A stretch of 64,000 nt of DNA from Pseudarthrobacter chlorophenolicus A6. Lineage in GTDB: Bacteria; Actinomycetota; Actinomycetes; Actinomycetales; Micrococcaceae. Location: positions 992,001 through 1,056,000 of the forward strand of contig NC_011886.1 of NCBI RefSeq assembly GCF_000022025.1, read 5' to 3'. Under the pieces are notes generated by a model that saw only the letters and a list, made by a program, of their open reading frames with translations, searched no databases and was not told the origin of the DNA. A program made the translations under genes and the position numbers. This document shows positions 17,510-26,625 of this stretch, piece after piece. Numbering within the stretch: the stretch's first letter is position 1; every line of letters begins with the position of its first letter.

Positions 17510-20500
17510 TTGCATGACGACCGCAGGATCACGGAAGTCCGACTCACCAGGTTTGTGCGTGAGCGCATCGACCCTGCTGTCTACTCCCGGACCGTGCCCC
17601 TGACCCTGAGCAGCTGGGACGTCCCGGACGAACCGGTACCCGCCCTCGAGGCGATGCGGCAGCAGTTCCAGCCCCTCGAGCACGGGACGGCATGGGGCAA
17701 ACCGTGGAGCACCAAATGGCTCCGGCTGCAGGGTGACGTGCCCGAGTCGTGGGGCGCCGGACCGGACACCACGGTCGAAGTGGTGGTGGACCTCGGATTC
17801 ACGGTCCAGACGCCCGGTTTCCAATGCGAGGGTATTGCCTGGCGGCCGGACGGCACCATCATCAAAGCCGTCTCGCCCCGTAACCGGTACATCCCCCTGA
17901 AGCTCCTGGGCACCGGCATGGCGGTGGACTTCTACGTGGAGGCAGCGGCCAACCCGGACCTCGCCCAGGACTGGACCTTCGCGGCAACTCCCTACGGTGA
18001 CAAGTCCACTGCCGGAACGGCCCCGCATTACCGGCTGGGGACCATTGCCATCGCCGAACTCAACCAGACCGTCTGGGAACTGCAGCAGGACATCTGGACG
18101 TTGTCGGGGCTGATGGAACAGCTGCCCCTGGAACTTCCGCGGCGGCACGAAATCCTCCGGGCCTTGGAACGGATGATGGATGTCATGGACCCGGACGATG
18201 TTGCCGGGACCGCGGCGGCCGGCCGGGAAGCCTTGGCCGGGGTGCAGGCGCAGCCCGCCTACGCTTCCGCCCACCAGCTGGTGGCCACCGGCCACGCGCA
18301 CATTGACTCGGCCTGGCTATGGCCCGTACGCGAAACCGTCCGAAAGTGCGCCAGGACCTTCTCCAACGTGGTGGCCCTGATGGACGAGAACCCGGACTTC
18401 ATCTTTTCGTGTTCCTCCGCCCAGCAGCTCTCCTGGATCAAGGAGTCCTATCCGGACCTGTTCAGCAGGATCCGGGAGAAAGTCCGCGCCGGGCAGTTCG
18501 TTCCGGTCGGCGGCATGTGGGTGGAGTCTGACACGAACATGCCCGGCGGCGAGGCAATGGCGCGGCAGTTCATTGAGGGCAAATCGTTCTTCCTGTCCGA
18601 ATTTGGCGTCGAGTGCAGGGAGGCCTGGCTGCCGGACTCATTCGGCTATTCCGCCGCCTTGCCGCAAATCGTGAAGTCCGCGGGAAGCCGCTGGTTCCTG
18701 ACCCAGAAGATCTCCTGGAACCAGACCAACCGGATGCCGCACCATACCTTCAACTGGGAGGGCATCGACGGTACCCGGCTGTTTACGCACTTCCCCCCGG
18801 TGGACACCTACAACGCCGAGCTCAGCGGCCGCGAGCTGGCGCATGCGGAACGCAACTACAGGGATCACGGCCGGGGCACCGTGTCCCTGGTGCCGTTCGG
18901 CTATGGCGACGGCGGCGGCGGACCTACCCGGGAGATGCTCAGCGCCGCCGCCCGTACCGCAGATCTGGAAGGCTCACCGAAGGTTCGGATCGGATCCGCT
19001 GAGAGCTTCTTCCGGCAGGCCGAAGAGGAGTACGACGCCCTGCCGGTGTGGGTGGGCGAGATGTACCTCGAGTTGCACCGTGGTACCTACACCAGCCAGG
19101 CGCGCACAAAGAAGGGCAACCGGCGCAGCGAGCACCTGCTCCGGGAAGCTGAACTGTGGTGTGCCACTGCCGCCGTCCGCACGGACGGCCGCTTCGAGTA
19201 CCCGGCAGCTGAGCTGAAGCGGCTTTGGCAGCTGGTCCTGCTGCAGCAGTTCCATGACATCCTGCCGGGCAGCTCCATTGCCTGGGTACACCTGGACGCC
19301 GAGCGCAACTACCAGGCCATCGAGGCGGCACTGGAAGGCATCATCGGCCAAGCCGCCGCGGCAGCGCTGGGAACAGGGGACCGGACATTCCTGCTCAACG
19401 CCGCCCCGCACGCCCGGAACGGAGTCCCGGCGCTGGCCGCCGCCGAACCGGCAGGGCAGGGCGGACCGGTCCGGACCAGCAACCAGGACGGCGGATACGT
19501 CCTGGACAACGGCGTGATCCGGGCGGTCCTGGACGCGGACGGCCTGCTGTCGTCCCTGAAGGACCATGCCTCCGGCCGGGAAGCCATAGCACCGGGACAA
19601 CGCGGCAACCTGCTGGAGCTGCACAGGGACACCCCCAACGAGTGGGACGCCTGGGACATCGATGAGTTCTACCGGCGCAATGTCACTGCCTTGACCGGCG
19701 CGGAATCGGTCCGGCTGGAGGAGGGTCCCTGTGGCGCCACCGTTGTGGTGGAGCGCCTGGCCGGAACGTCTCCCATCACCCAGCGCATCACCCTGGCGCC
19801 GGGCAGCCCGTCCCTGGCCATCACCACATCGGTGGACTGGCAGGAACGGGAGAAACTGCTCAAGCTCGGGTTTGCCCTTGATGTCCGCGCCGACCGGTCG
19901 GCGTCTGAAACCCAGTTTGGCCATGTTTTCCGGCCCACCCACACCAACACGTCCTGGGAGGCCGCGAAGTTTGAGATCTGCGCGCACCGCTGGATCCACG
20001 TGGGGGAGCCTGGCTACGGCGTCGCCGTTTCCAACTCGTCCACCTACGGCCACGACGTCGCCAGGAACATCAGGGCGGCCGACGGCGGCACCACCACCAC
20101 GGTGCGCCTCTCACTGTTGCGGGCGCCGAAGTTCCCGGACCCTGGGGCTGACCGCGGCCGGCACGAGCTGACAGTTACCGTCCGGCCCGGTGCGGATATT
20201 GGCGCCGCGGTGGAGGAGGGGTACAGGACCAACCTTGCGCCCCGGGTGGTTACGGGAGCCGCGCCGGTTGAGCCGTTGGTTTCGGTAGGCACGCCGGGCC
20301 TGGTTGTTGAAGCGGTCAAACTTGCCGAAGACGGCTCGGGCGACGTCGTGGTCCGCCTGTATGAGTCACTGGGGCAGCGCACTGCCGGGCGCATCACGGC
20401 GAATTTCCCCGTGCGTGACGTTGTGGTGACCGACCTGCTTGAGCGGCCCGCCGAGGCTCCCGGCGTGTCTGTGGCTGAGGGTGGTGCGGAACTGCAGCTC

Positions 20501-20539
20501 CGGCCGTTCCAGCTGGTGACCCTGCGCTTCGTCCGGTAG
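17510..20539 (+). CDS. GH38 alpha-mannosidase
   Basis: 1009 residues from TTG 17510, about 6 nt after AGAGGG; other starts cut into the N-terminal domain. The catalytic (beta/alpha)7 domain starts with GHAHIDSAWLWP (about residue 261, zinc ligands His and Asp) and has the nucleophile Asp in WLPDSFGYSAALPQI (about 376), then the zinc ligand QQFHDILPGSSI. The mid-domain helical bundle and large beta C-terminal half follow. No signal peptide, so it is probably cytosolic and trims alpha-mannosides taken up from glycans. It stands alone, with no linked transporter. Confidence 0.94.
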   Translation: MHDDRRITEVRLTRFVRERIDPAVYSRTVPLTLSSWDVPDEPVPALEAMRQQFQPLEHGTAWGKPWSTKWLRLQGDVPESWGAGPDTTVEVVVDLGFTVQTPGFQCEGIAWRPDGTIIKAVSPRNRYIPLKLLGTGMAVDFYVEAAANPDLAQDWTFAATPYGDKSTAGTAPHYRLGTIAIAELNQTVWELQQDIWTLSGLMEQLPLELPRRHEILRALERMMDVMDPDDVAGTAAAGREALAGVQAQPAYASAHQLVATGHAHIDSAWLWPVRETVRKCARTFSNVVALMDENPDFIFSCSSAQQLSWIKESYPDLFSRIREKVRAGQFVPVGGMWVESDTNMPGGEAMARQFIEGKSFFLSEFGVECREAWLPDSFGYSAALPQIVKSAGSRWFLTQKISWNQTNRMPHHTFNWEGIDGTRLFTHFPPVDTYNAELSGRELAHAERNYRDHGRGTVSLVPFGYGDGGGGPTREMLSAAARTADLEGSPKVRIGSAESFFRQAEEEYDALPVWVGEMYLELHRGTYTSQARTKKGNRRSEHLLREAELWCATAAVRTDGRFEYPAAELKRLWQLVLLQQFHDILPGSSIAWVHLDAERNYQAIEAALEGIIGQAAAAALGTGDRTFLLNAAPHARNGVPALAAAEPAGQGGPVRTSNQDGGYVLDNGVIRAVLDADGLLSSLKDHASGREAIAPGQRGNLLELHRDTPNEWDAWDIDEFYRRNVTALTGAESVRLEEGPCGATVVVERLAGTSPITQRITLAPGSPSLAITTSVDWQEREKLLKLGFALDVRADRSASETQFGHVFRPTHTNTSWEAAKFEICAHRWIHVGEPGYGVAVSNSSTYGHDVARNIRAADGGTTTTVRLSLLRAPKFPDPGADRGRHELTVTVRPGADIGAAVEEGYRTNLAPRVVTGAAPVEPLVSVGTPGLVVEAVKLAEDGSGDVVVRLYESLGQRTAGRITANFPVRDVVVTDLLERPAEAPGVSVAEGGAELQLRPFQLVTLRFVR

Positions 20540-20784
20540 TACCCGGCGAGGCATTGTCCGGGTCTGGGGGTCCTCCGTGCCCTCAGGCCTAGACGGATAA
20601 CCATGGCGGAGGCGCTGCTGCGCTGCCCAAAAAGGCCGTTAAATAGGCTGAGTGGGGGCGGTCCCCAACGGCCGCCACCACTCATCCCCCCAATGCGTGT
20701 GAAGGCCCCCGAAGCAGGGCCTCGTCCAAGAATTTATCCCCGTTCAAAAACGCGCCGTGCCTCACCTTCACACATTCATGATTG

Positions 20785-20810
20785 TTTCACATTCTAATGA
20801 TTATGTGAAA
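20785..20810. repeat. A/T-rich inverted repeat in the gap after the mannosidase gene
   Basis: TTTCACAT (20785-20792) and ATGTGAAA (20803-20810) are perfect complements around a 10-nt A/T-rich spacer, with a further TTCACACATTC just upstream. It lies 11 nt past the stop of the minus-strand membrane gene, so it may be that operon's terminator or a regulator site. Otherwise the 20540-20820 gap shows nothing I can assign. Confidence 0.45.
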
Positions 20811-20820
20811 GGCAGTTTGA

Positions 20821-21558
20821 TTACTTTTCGGTAAATGACGCGGTTCCGGCCAGCGGCTTGCGCTGCCGGACCTTGCCGATCCAGATCAGCGCCAGGCCCA
20901 CGATGTAGCAGAGCACGGCCGTGTAGTTCACAACGAACCGCATTGCACCCCAATCCGCCGGGATGAAGGGAAAGAGCAGGCTCAGTCCAATCGCCGCTCC
21001 GCCCACTCCCAGCAGCAGCGCCGCAACCTTCACCAGAACGGGAAGCCGGCTTCCAATCGCCTTGACCATGGCGGGGATGAGCGCGACCCCCACGAAGGCA
21101 GGGTAAGCGCGGCCGGCTGCTCCGTAGTACTCCACCAGCAGCATGTGACGGTCATCCTTGGCATAGACCGTGCTAAGCCCTGCCGAGGAGCCCTCAGTAT
21201 CCATCAGGAAGAAGACTGCTACCACCAGGGCCGAAAGGATCAGCAGCACCAGAATCCCGGGCCGGCCCGTGATCAGGCGGTAAGTTCCGGCTGCACCAAA
21301 ACCCTTGGCAATCCGGATGCCCAGGAAGAAGATTGCACCGAAAATGACGAACCGGAGCAGCAGGTTAGCCAGGTTGATGCCACCCAAGGCCTGGTCGATG
21401 GCGACGTAGGGAGCCTCGATGCTGAGCAGGATGGCCAGGGTCATGAGGGCGAAAATGCCGAACAGGGACCTGTTTTCACCCCGAACAGCACTGGGGATGC
21501 GGGCCAGGGCCACAAGTCCGCAGACGGCCAAAGTGGTCCATTGAAGGATCGCAATCAT
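20821..21558 (-). CDS. Seven-helix membrane protein of a two-gene module
   Basis: 245 residues starting MIAILQWTTLAVCGLVALARI. About seven hydrophobic segments: 5-22, 34-55, 64-85, 97-118, 148-170, 176-200 and 213-235, ending in a basic tail KVRQRKPLAGTASFTEK. The layout resembles the N-terminal half of the 'MAB_1171c-type putative transporter' proteins that accompany HTH regulators in Actinobacteria, but it lacks their C-terminal domain. No catalytic motif seen. Its start overlaps the stop of the upstream HTH-like gene by 4 nt (ATGA), so the two are translationally coupled. Confidence 0.75.
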   Translation of the reverse strand: MIAILQWTTLAVCGLVALARIPSAVRGENRSLFGIFALMTLAILLSIEAPYVAIDQALGGINLANLLLRFVIFGAIFFLGIRIAKGFGAAGTYRLITGRPGILVLLILSALVVAVFFLMDTEGSSAGLSTVYAKDDRHMLLVEYYGAAGRAYPAFVGVALIPAMVKAIGSRLPVLVKVAALLLGVGGAAIGLSLLFPFIPADWGAMRFVVNYTAVLCYIVGLALIWIGKVRQRKPLAGTASFTEK

Positions 21559-22292
21559 CCCAGGTTCTCCCAAATTTTTTCCGTCTGCGCCTGGTCCTGT
21601 TCCTGGCGGCGCAATACCTTGCCCAATGCCTGCATCCTGTCGCCCACCAGAGCGGTGAGGTCGCCGTCGGACATGCTGTCCAGGGCGTCCTGGCGGGCTC
21701 CGGGCGCCCACCCGGCTTCCTCTTCCGTGATCAGGCCGGTGGCTACCAGCCCGCCGGCCGGGCCCACCCCGGCCGCCACCGAAGTGGCCACCGCCAGTTC
21801 CGGCGACAGCCTGTTGGCCGTCAGTTGGGCGGAGTAATTCTGCGGAGCGATCCCGGTGGCGGCTGACACCCGGTGCCGGACCTCGCCGTCGTCGATCGCA
21901 TCCACCCAGTTCTTCACCGATGAGGCGTGCGGCACCGGGCTCAGGGGAGGCGGCGCAGCGCCCTGGCGGCCCAGCGGGTCCATGGCCGGACGTGCCAGCG
22001 CCGCACGCAGCAGGTCCGCCGTCGAAATCTGGCTGACCAGCTCGCACCTGGTGGGTGGCTGCGGCGGCCCGGCAAGGACGCTGTAACTCTCAAAGCCCGC
22101 GAGGGCGGACACCGGGTTGATGCTGTATGCCCGGCTGATGCTCACCACCGTGGAAACGGATACCTTGCCTCTTACCAGTTGCTGGGCGAGTGTGGTCCGC
22201 TTGATCCCGGAGACCCGGCAGACGTCTGCCGTGCTGACATCGGGGGCGATGCCTTGCAGCCAGCGCTGGAACGCCTTGGCGGGAAGGGTCAT
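21555..22292 (-). CDS. HTH-like (XRE-type) protein, partner of the seven-helix protein
   Basis: 245 residues. The N-terminal 60 look like a Cro/CI-type helix-turn-helix: STADVCRVSGIKRTTLAQQLVRGKVSVSTVVSISRAYSIN, followed by a linker and a second helical segment (WVDAIDDGEVRHRVSAATGIAPQNYSAQLTAN). The C-terminus is a charged coiled-coil-like stretch (RRQEQDQAQTEKIWENLG). Probably a DNA-binding or RNA-polymerase-associated regulator of the coupled membrane gene. A specific function is not known. The next gene upstream is the divergent ABC-F gene. Confidence 0.75.
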   Translation of the reverse strand: MTLPAKAFQRWLQGIAPDVSTADVCRVSGIKRTTLAQQLVRGKVSVSTVVSISRAYSINPVSALAGFESYSVLAGPPQPPTRCELVSQISTADLLRAALARPAMDPLGRQGAAPPPLSPVPHASSVKNWVDAIDDGEVRHRVSAATGIAPQNYSAQLTANRLSPELAVATSVAAGVGPAGGLVATGLITEEEAGWAPGARQDALDSMSDGDLTALVGDRMQALGKVLRRQEQDQAQTEKIWENLG

Positions 22293-22391
22293 GAAATGCT
22301 CTCTGCTGAACGGATGGTGAGTCGATTTTAGCGTGCCCCGGGACCGCCGATTTTACCCCGGGAGGTGTTTCGACTATGCTTGATGGTCGAG

Positions 22392-22436
22392 CCCGTTGGT
22401 CCGTACACCCCCCAAGTCCGGACCAGCGGGTTCTTT
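22392..22436 (+). promoter_or_regulatory. Leader hairpin (attenuator-like) before the ABC-F gene
   Basis: CCCGTTGGTCCG (22392-22403) pairs over 12 bp, with one G-U, with CGGACCAGCGGG (22419-22430), and TTCTTT follows. A TATGCT -10-like box at 22375-22380 would start RNA just before the hairpin. A 56-codon frame (ATG 22376, GGGAGG upstream, TGA overlapping the ABC-F ATG at 22543) also spans it. Either reading suggests attenuation control, as seen for drug-inducible ABC-F genes. Confidence 0.45.
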
Positions 22437-22542
22437 CATGCCCGCGGCCCGGAGCGCCTTCCCGGGACTGTCCGCACGGCATCGCCGGGCCAGTTCCGGC
22501 ACGGGACCGGCTGCGCATGCACCCGGGCGAAAGGACGCATCC

Positions 22543-24204
22543 ATGACTGCAACCCTTGTTGCCAAAGACCTCTCCGGTGGCCACGGCCACCGCACGCTTT
22601 TCGACAATCTTTCCTTCACGGTGGCGCCGGGAGACGTCGTGGGCGTCGTGGGTACCAACGGCGCCGGGAAATCCACGCTGCTGCGCCTCCTCGCCGGCGT
22701 CGACCAGCCCCAGGGCGGCTCCGTCAGCCTGGCCCCCGCCGACGCCTTTGTGGGGTGGTTGCCGCAGGAACACGAACGTGTGTCCGGCGAAACCGTGGCG
22801 GCCTACATCGGCCGCCGCACCGGGTGCACACAGGCCACCGCCGAGATGGAATCTGCCGCTGAAGCGCTGGGTGCCGGAGCTCCAGGCGCGGACGACGCCT
22901 ATGCGCGGGCTTTCGACCGGTGGATGGCATCGGGCGCCGCGGACCTGGACGAACGGATACCGCCCGTCCTGGCGGACCTCGGCCTGGCAACGGGCGCCGA
23001 TGCCCTGATGACCGGGCTGTCCGGTGGCCAGGCCGCCAGGGTTGCCTTGGCCGCGCTGCTGCTGAGCCGGTTCGACGTGGTCCTGCTGGACGAACCAACC
23101 AATGACCTGGACCTTGCCGGGCTGGCCAAACTGGAAGACTTCGTCACCAACCTGCGCGGCGGCGTGGTGCTGGTCAGCCATGACCGCGAGTTCCTGGCCC
23201 GCTGCGTCACCACCATTGTTGAACTGGACCTGGCCCAGAACGCCGTGGCGGTCTACGACGGCGGGTACGACGCCTTCCTCGAAGAGCGCGCGGTGGCGCG
23301 CCGGCATGCCCGCGAGAAGTACGACGAATTCGCCGCCACGAAGGCGGACCTGGTGGCCCGTGCCCGGACCCAGCGTGAGTGGAGCTCCCAAGGTGTGCGG
23401 AACGCCATGAAGAAGAGCCCGGACAATGACAAGATCCGGCGCGCGGCCAGCACCGAGTCCTCCGAAAAGCAGGCCCAGAAGGTCCGCCAGATGGAGTCCC
23501 GCATTGCCAGGCTGGACGTGGTGGAGGAGCCCCGGAAGGAGTGGCAGCTCCAGTTCAGCATCGGCCAGGCACCCCGCTCAAGCGCCGTCGTGGCCACCCT
23601 GCGCAACGCGGTGGCGCGCCAGGGCAGCTTCACGCTGGGACCGGTCAGCCTCCAGCTCAATGGCGGCGAACGAATCGGGATTACGGGGCCCAACGGGGCC
23701 GGGAAGTCCACGCTCCTGCGCCTCCTGCTGGGAACGCAGGCACCGGACGACGGCGACGCCTCCATGGGTGCCACCGTCGCCGTCGGCGAGATTGACCAGG
23801 CCCGCGGACTGCTGGACGGCGGCTCGCCGCTGGGCGACGCAGTTGAGGCGGTCCTGGCGGACTGGAACAGCGCAGACGTCCGGACGCTCCTGGCAAAGTT
23901 CGGCCTGAAGGCGGACCACACCTCGCGGACTGTGGATTCCCTGTCACCGGGGGAGCGGACCCGGGCTTCCCTGGCACTGCTTCAGGCACGGGGCGTGAAC
24001 CTGCTGGTGCTGGACGAACCGACCAACCACCTCGACCTGCCGGCCATTGAGCAGCTGGAAGAGGCCCTTGAAAGCTATGAGGGAGCCCTGCTGCTGGTCA
24101 CCCACGACCGGCGGCTGCTGGAAAACGTCCGGCTCGACTACCGGTGGCACCTCGAAGACGGCACGGTCCGGCAGCTCCACAACACTGCAAGCCAGGAGAA
24201 ATAA
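22543..24204 (+). CDS. ABC-F ribosome-associated ATPase
   Basis: 553 residues from ATG 22543; the frame stays open upstream through the leader. Two ABC domains without membrane helices: Walker A GTNGAGKS (about 37-44), signature LSGGQAARVAL and Walker B LLDEPTNDLDL; then the second Walker A GPNGAGKS, a variant signature LSPGERTRASLA and LVLDEPTNHLDLP. The interdomain linker (about 240-330, charged: ARREKYDEFAATKADLVAR...) reaches into the ribosome in this family, giving translation rescue or antibiotic protection. It could be a resistance-type or housekeeping factor. 3 nt before an ABC exporter. Confidence 0.93.
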   Translation: MTATLVAKDLSGGHGHRTLFDNLSFTVAPGDVVGVVGTNGAGKSTLLRLLAGVDQPQGGSVSLAPADAFVGWLPQEHERVSGETVAAYIGRRTGCTQATAEMESAAEALGAGAPGADDAYARAFDRWMASGAADLDERIPPVLADLGLATGADALMTGLSGGQAARVALAALLLSRFDVVLLDEPTNDLDLAGLAKLEDFVTNLRGGVVLVSHDREFLARCVTTIVELDLAQNAVAVYDGGYDAFLEERAVARRHAREKYDEFAATKADLVARARTQREWSSQGVRNAMKKSPDNDKIRRAASTESSEKQAQKVRQMESRIARLDVVEEPRKEWQLQFSIGQAPRSSAVVATLRNAVARQGSFTLGPVSLQLNGGERIGITGPNGAGKSTLLRLLLGTQAPDDGDASMGATVAVGEIDQARGLLDGGSPLGDAVEAVLADWNSADVRTLLAKFGLKADHTSRTVDSLSPGERTRASLALLQARGVNLLVLDEPTNHLDLPAIEQLEEALESYEGALLLVTHDRRLLENVRLDYRWHLEDGTVRQLHNTASQEK

Positions 24205-24206
24205 CC

Positions 24207-26120
24207 ATGAGCATGGACGGCGTGGCCTGGAGCTCGCTTTACAAAATCAGCACCGCAAAGAGCGGCTCCAAGCCGTTCTCCAAGGAAACCCTGAAGCGGG
24301 TCCTGGCCTTTGCCGCCCCGCACAAGGGCAAACTCATTGCCTTTGTGATCGCGTCCATCGCAGGAGCGGTGCTGGCCGTGGCCACCCCGGTGCTCGCCGG
24401 CCAGGTGGTTGACGCCATCATTGCCAAGGCAGCCGCCGGGACTGTGATTTGGCTTGCCGTGCTGATCGCCATCGTGGCCGTAGGGGAGGCCGGCGTGGGG
24501 CTGCTGACGCGCTGGTTGTCGTCGAACATCGGCGAAGGCGTCATCGTGGACCTGCGCACCCGGGTGTTCGACCACGTGCAGCGCATGCCCATTGCCTTCT
24601 TCACCCGCACCCGTACGGGAGCGCTGGTCAGCCGCCTCAACAATGACGTCATCGGGGCGCAGTCCGCTTTCGCCGGCACCCTCTCCGGCGTGGTGAGCAA
24701 CTCGGTGGCCCTGGTCCTGACGCTGGCCGTAATGCTCAATACGTCGTGGCTGGTGACCGTGCTCGCCATGGTGCTGCTGCCGATCTTCCTTATCCCGGCC
24801 CGGCGCATGGGCTCCAAGCTGGCAGACCTGCGCCGCGAAGCCGCCGCGCACAACGCCGCCATGGGCACCCAGATGACGGAGCGGTTCTCCGCCCCGGGTG
24901 CCACGCTGGTCAAGCTGTTCGGCCGCCCCGATGAGGAATCCCGCGAGTTCGCTGCCCGCGCAGGCAGGGTCCGTGACATCGGCGTCCGCATGGCAATGCT
25001 GCAGTTCACCTTCGTCACGGCCCTGACGCTGGTCTCCGCGCTCGCGCTGGCGCTGGTGTACGGACTGGGCGGGTGGCTTGCCCTGGGCGGCCAGTTGGCC
25101 CCCGGTGACGTGGTGGTCCTTGCGCTGCTCCTGACCCGCCTCTACGCCCCGCTCACGGCGCTGTCCAACGCCCGGGTGGAAGTCATGAGCGCGCTGGTCA
25201 GCTTTGAACGCGTGTTCGAAATCCTGGACCTGAAGCCCCTCATCCAGCAGAAGCCGGACGCCCGCGCGGTTCCGGCCGGGCCGGTGTCCGTGGAGTTCGA
25301 CGACGTCCGGTTCGCCTACCCGTCAGCGGACAAGGTCTCCCTGGCCTCGCTCGAGGAAGTTTCCACCCTGGACACCAGGGGTGGCGAGGAAGTGCTGCAC
25401 GGTGTCAGCTTCCGGGTGGAGCCGGGACAGACGGTGGCGCTGGTGGGTTCATCGGGTGCCGGCAAGTCCACCATTGCCCAGCTGCTGTCGAGGCTGTACG
25501 ACGTCGACTCGGGCGCCGTGCGGCTTGGCGGCACCGCACCGGGAACCGGGCTGGACGTGCGCGACACCACCTTCGATTCGCTGCGGGACACCCTGGGCAT
25601 GGTCACCCAGGACGGCCACCTCTTCCACGAAACCATCGCCTCCAACCTTCGGCTTGCACGCCCGGACGCGACGGACGATGACATGTGGGATGTCCTGCGG
25701 CAGGCACGCCTGGAGACGATGATCAGGTCGCTGCCGGACGGACTGGAAACGGTGGTGGGGGAGCGCGGCTACAGGCTTTCCGGCGGTGAACGCCAGCGGC
25801 TGACCATCGCCCGGCTCCTGATCGCCCAGCCCCGGGTGGTCATCCTGGACGAGGCGACGGCGGCACTGGACTCCACGAACGAAGCCGCGGTGCAGGCAGC
25901 CCTTGGCGCCGCACTTGAGGGGCGTACCGCCGTCGTGATCGCGCACCGGCTGTCCACCGTCCGCGCGGCCGACGCCATCCTGGTGGTGGAGGGCGGCCAA
26001 ATCGTGGAACGCGGGACGCACACCGAGCTCCTGGCCGCAGAGGGCCGTTACGCGGAGCTCTACCGGACGCAGTTCGCCGAGGCCACGGCCGTTGCCGCGG
26101 AAGCCGTCCCCGAGCCCTAA
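24207..26120 (+). CDS. ABC exporter, fused permease and ATPase
   Basis: 637 residues from ATG 24207. The N-terminal half has six membrane helices (about 30-330). The C-terminal ABC domain has Walker A SSGAGKSTI, Q-loop MVTQDGHLF, signature LSGGERQRLTIARLL, Walker B VVILDEATAALD and switch IAHRLSTV. Such half-transporters dimerise and export lipids, drugs or peptides; the substrate cannot be told. The spacing and orientation suggest an operon with the ABC-F gene, which would fit a combined ribosome-protection and efflux response. Confidence 0.92.
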   Translation: MSMDGVAWSSLYKISTAKSGSKPFSKETLKRVLAFAAPHKGKLIAFVIASIAGAVLAVATPVLAGQVVDAIIAKAAAGTVIWLAVLIAIVAVGEAGVGLLTRWLSSNIGEGVIVDLRTRVFDHVQRMPIAFFTRTRTGALVSRLNNDVIGAQSAFAGTLSGVVSNSVALVLTLAVMLNTSWLVTVLAMVLLPIFLIPARRMGSKLADLRREAAAHNAAMGTQMTERFSAPGATLVKLFGRPDEESREFAARAGRVRDIGVRMAMLQFTFVTALTLVSALALALVYGLGGWLALGGQLAPGDVVVLALLLTRLYAPLTALSNARVEVMSALVSFERVFEILDLKPLIQQKPDARAVPAGPVSVEFDDVRFAYPSADKVSLASLEEVSTLDTRGGEEVLHGVSFRVEPGQTVALVGSSGAGKSTIAQLLSRLYDVDSGAVRLGGTAPGTGLDVRDTTFDSLRDTLGMVTQDGHLFHETIASNLRLARPDATDDDMWDVLRQARLETMIRSLPDGLETVVGERGYRLSGGERQRLTIARLLIAQPRVVILDEATAALDSTNEAAVQAALGAALEGRTAVVIAHRLSTVRAADAILVVEGGQIVERGTHTELLAAEGRYAELYRTQFAEATAVAAEAVPEP

Positions 26121-26145
26121 CAGGCCCTGCAGGGATCCAGGGGCG

Positions 26146-26625
26146 TCAGGGTCCCGGAGGGGTGGCCTCGGGCGCGGCCAGCGCGGGCAGGATGTGGTCC
26201 GTCAGCAGCGGTGCGAGGTCGCCGGGAAGCGGTGCCCCGGCACCGAGCCTGGAAGCGTCCGGACCGGCGGTCTCCGAAACGGCCCGGTCCCGGCCCGCGA
26301 GGTCCAGCCAGCGGATCTCCGCTATTTCGGCGGACGGGTGGGCCTGCCATGTCCCGGGCGCCATGAACACGGTGGCCTCGATATCCGTGTCGGCCTCGTT
26401 GGCGGCATCGGCGATCCATACCCCCATCAGCCGGAGCTGGCGTGGATCGATAACGATGCCCACTTCCTCCTCCAACTCTCGGGCCGCCGCCTGCACGGCC
26501 GTTTCGCCGGGCTCCGGTTTGCCGCCGGGGTGCATGAACATGGCGGTGCCGCGCTTGCGGACGGTGAGGAGGCGGCCGGCATCGTCGAAAACGCAGACGG
26601 CGGACACCACGATCCGGTGCTTCAT
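26146..26625 (-). CDS. NUDIX hydrolase
   Basis: 159 residues starting MKHRIVVSAVCVFDDAGRLL. The Nudix box is complete: GGKPEPGETAVQAAARELEEEVGI, with the RExxEE metal site. It hydrolyses a nucleoside diphosphate linked to another group; the substrate is not predictable. The start overlaps the DUF6314 stop by 4 nt (ATGA), so the two are coupled. Converges on the ABC exporter. Confidence 0.92.
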   Translation of the reverse strand: MKHRIVVSAVCVFDDAGRLLTVRKRGTAMFMHPGGKPEPGETAVQAAARELEEEVGIVIDPRQLRLMGVWIADAANEADTDIEATVFMAPGTWQAHPSAEIAEIRWLDLAGRDRAVSETAGPDASRLGAGAPLPGDLAPLLTDHILPALAAPEATPPGP

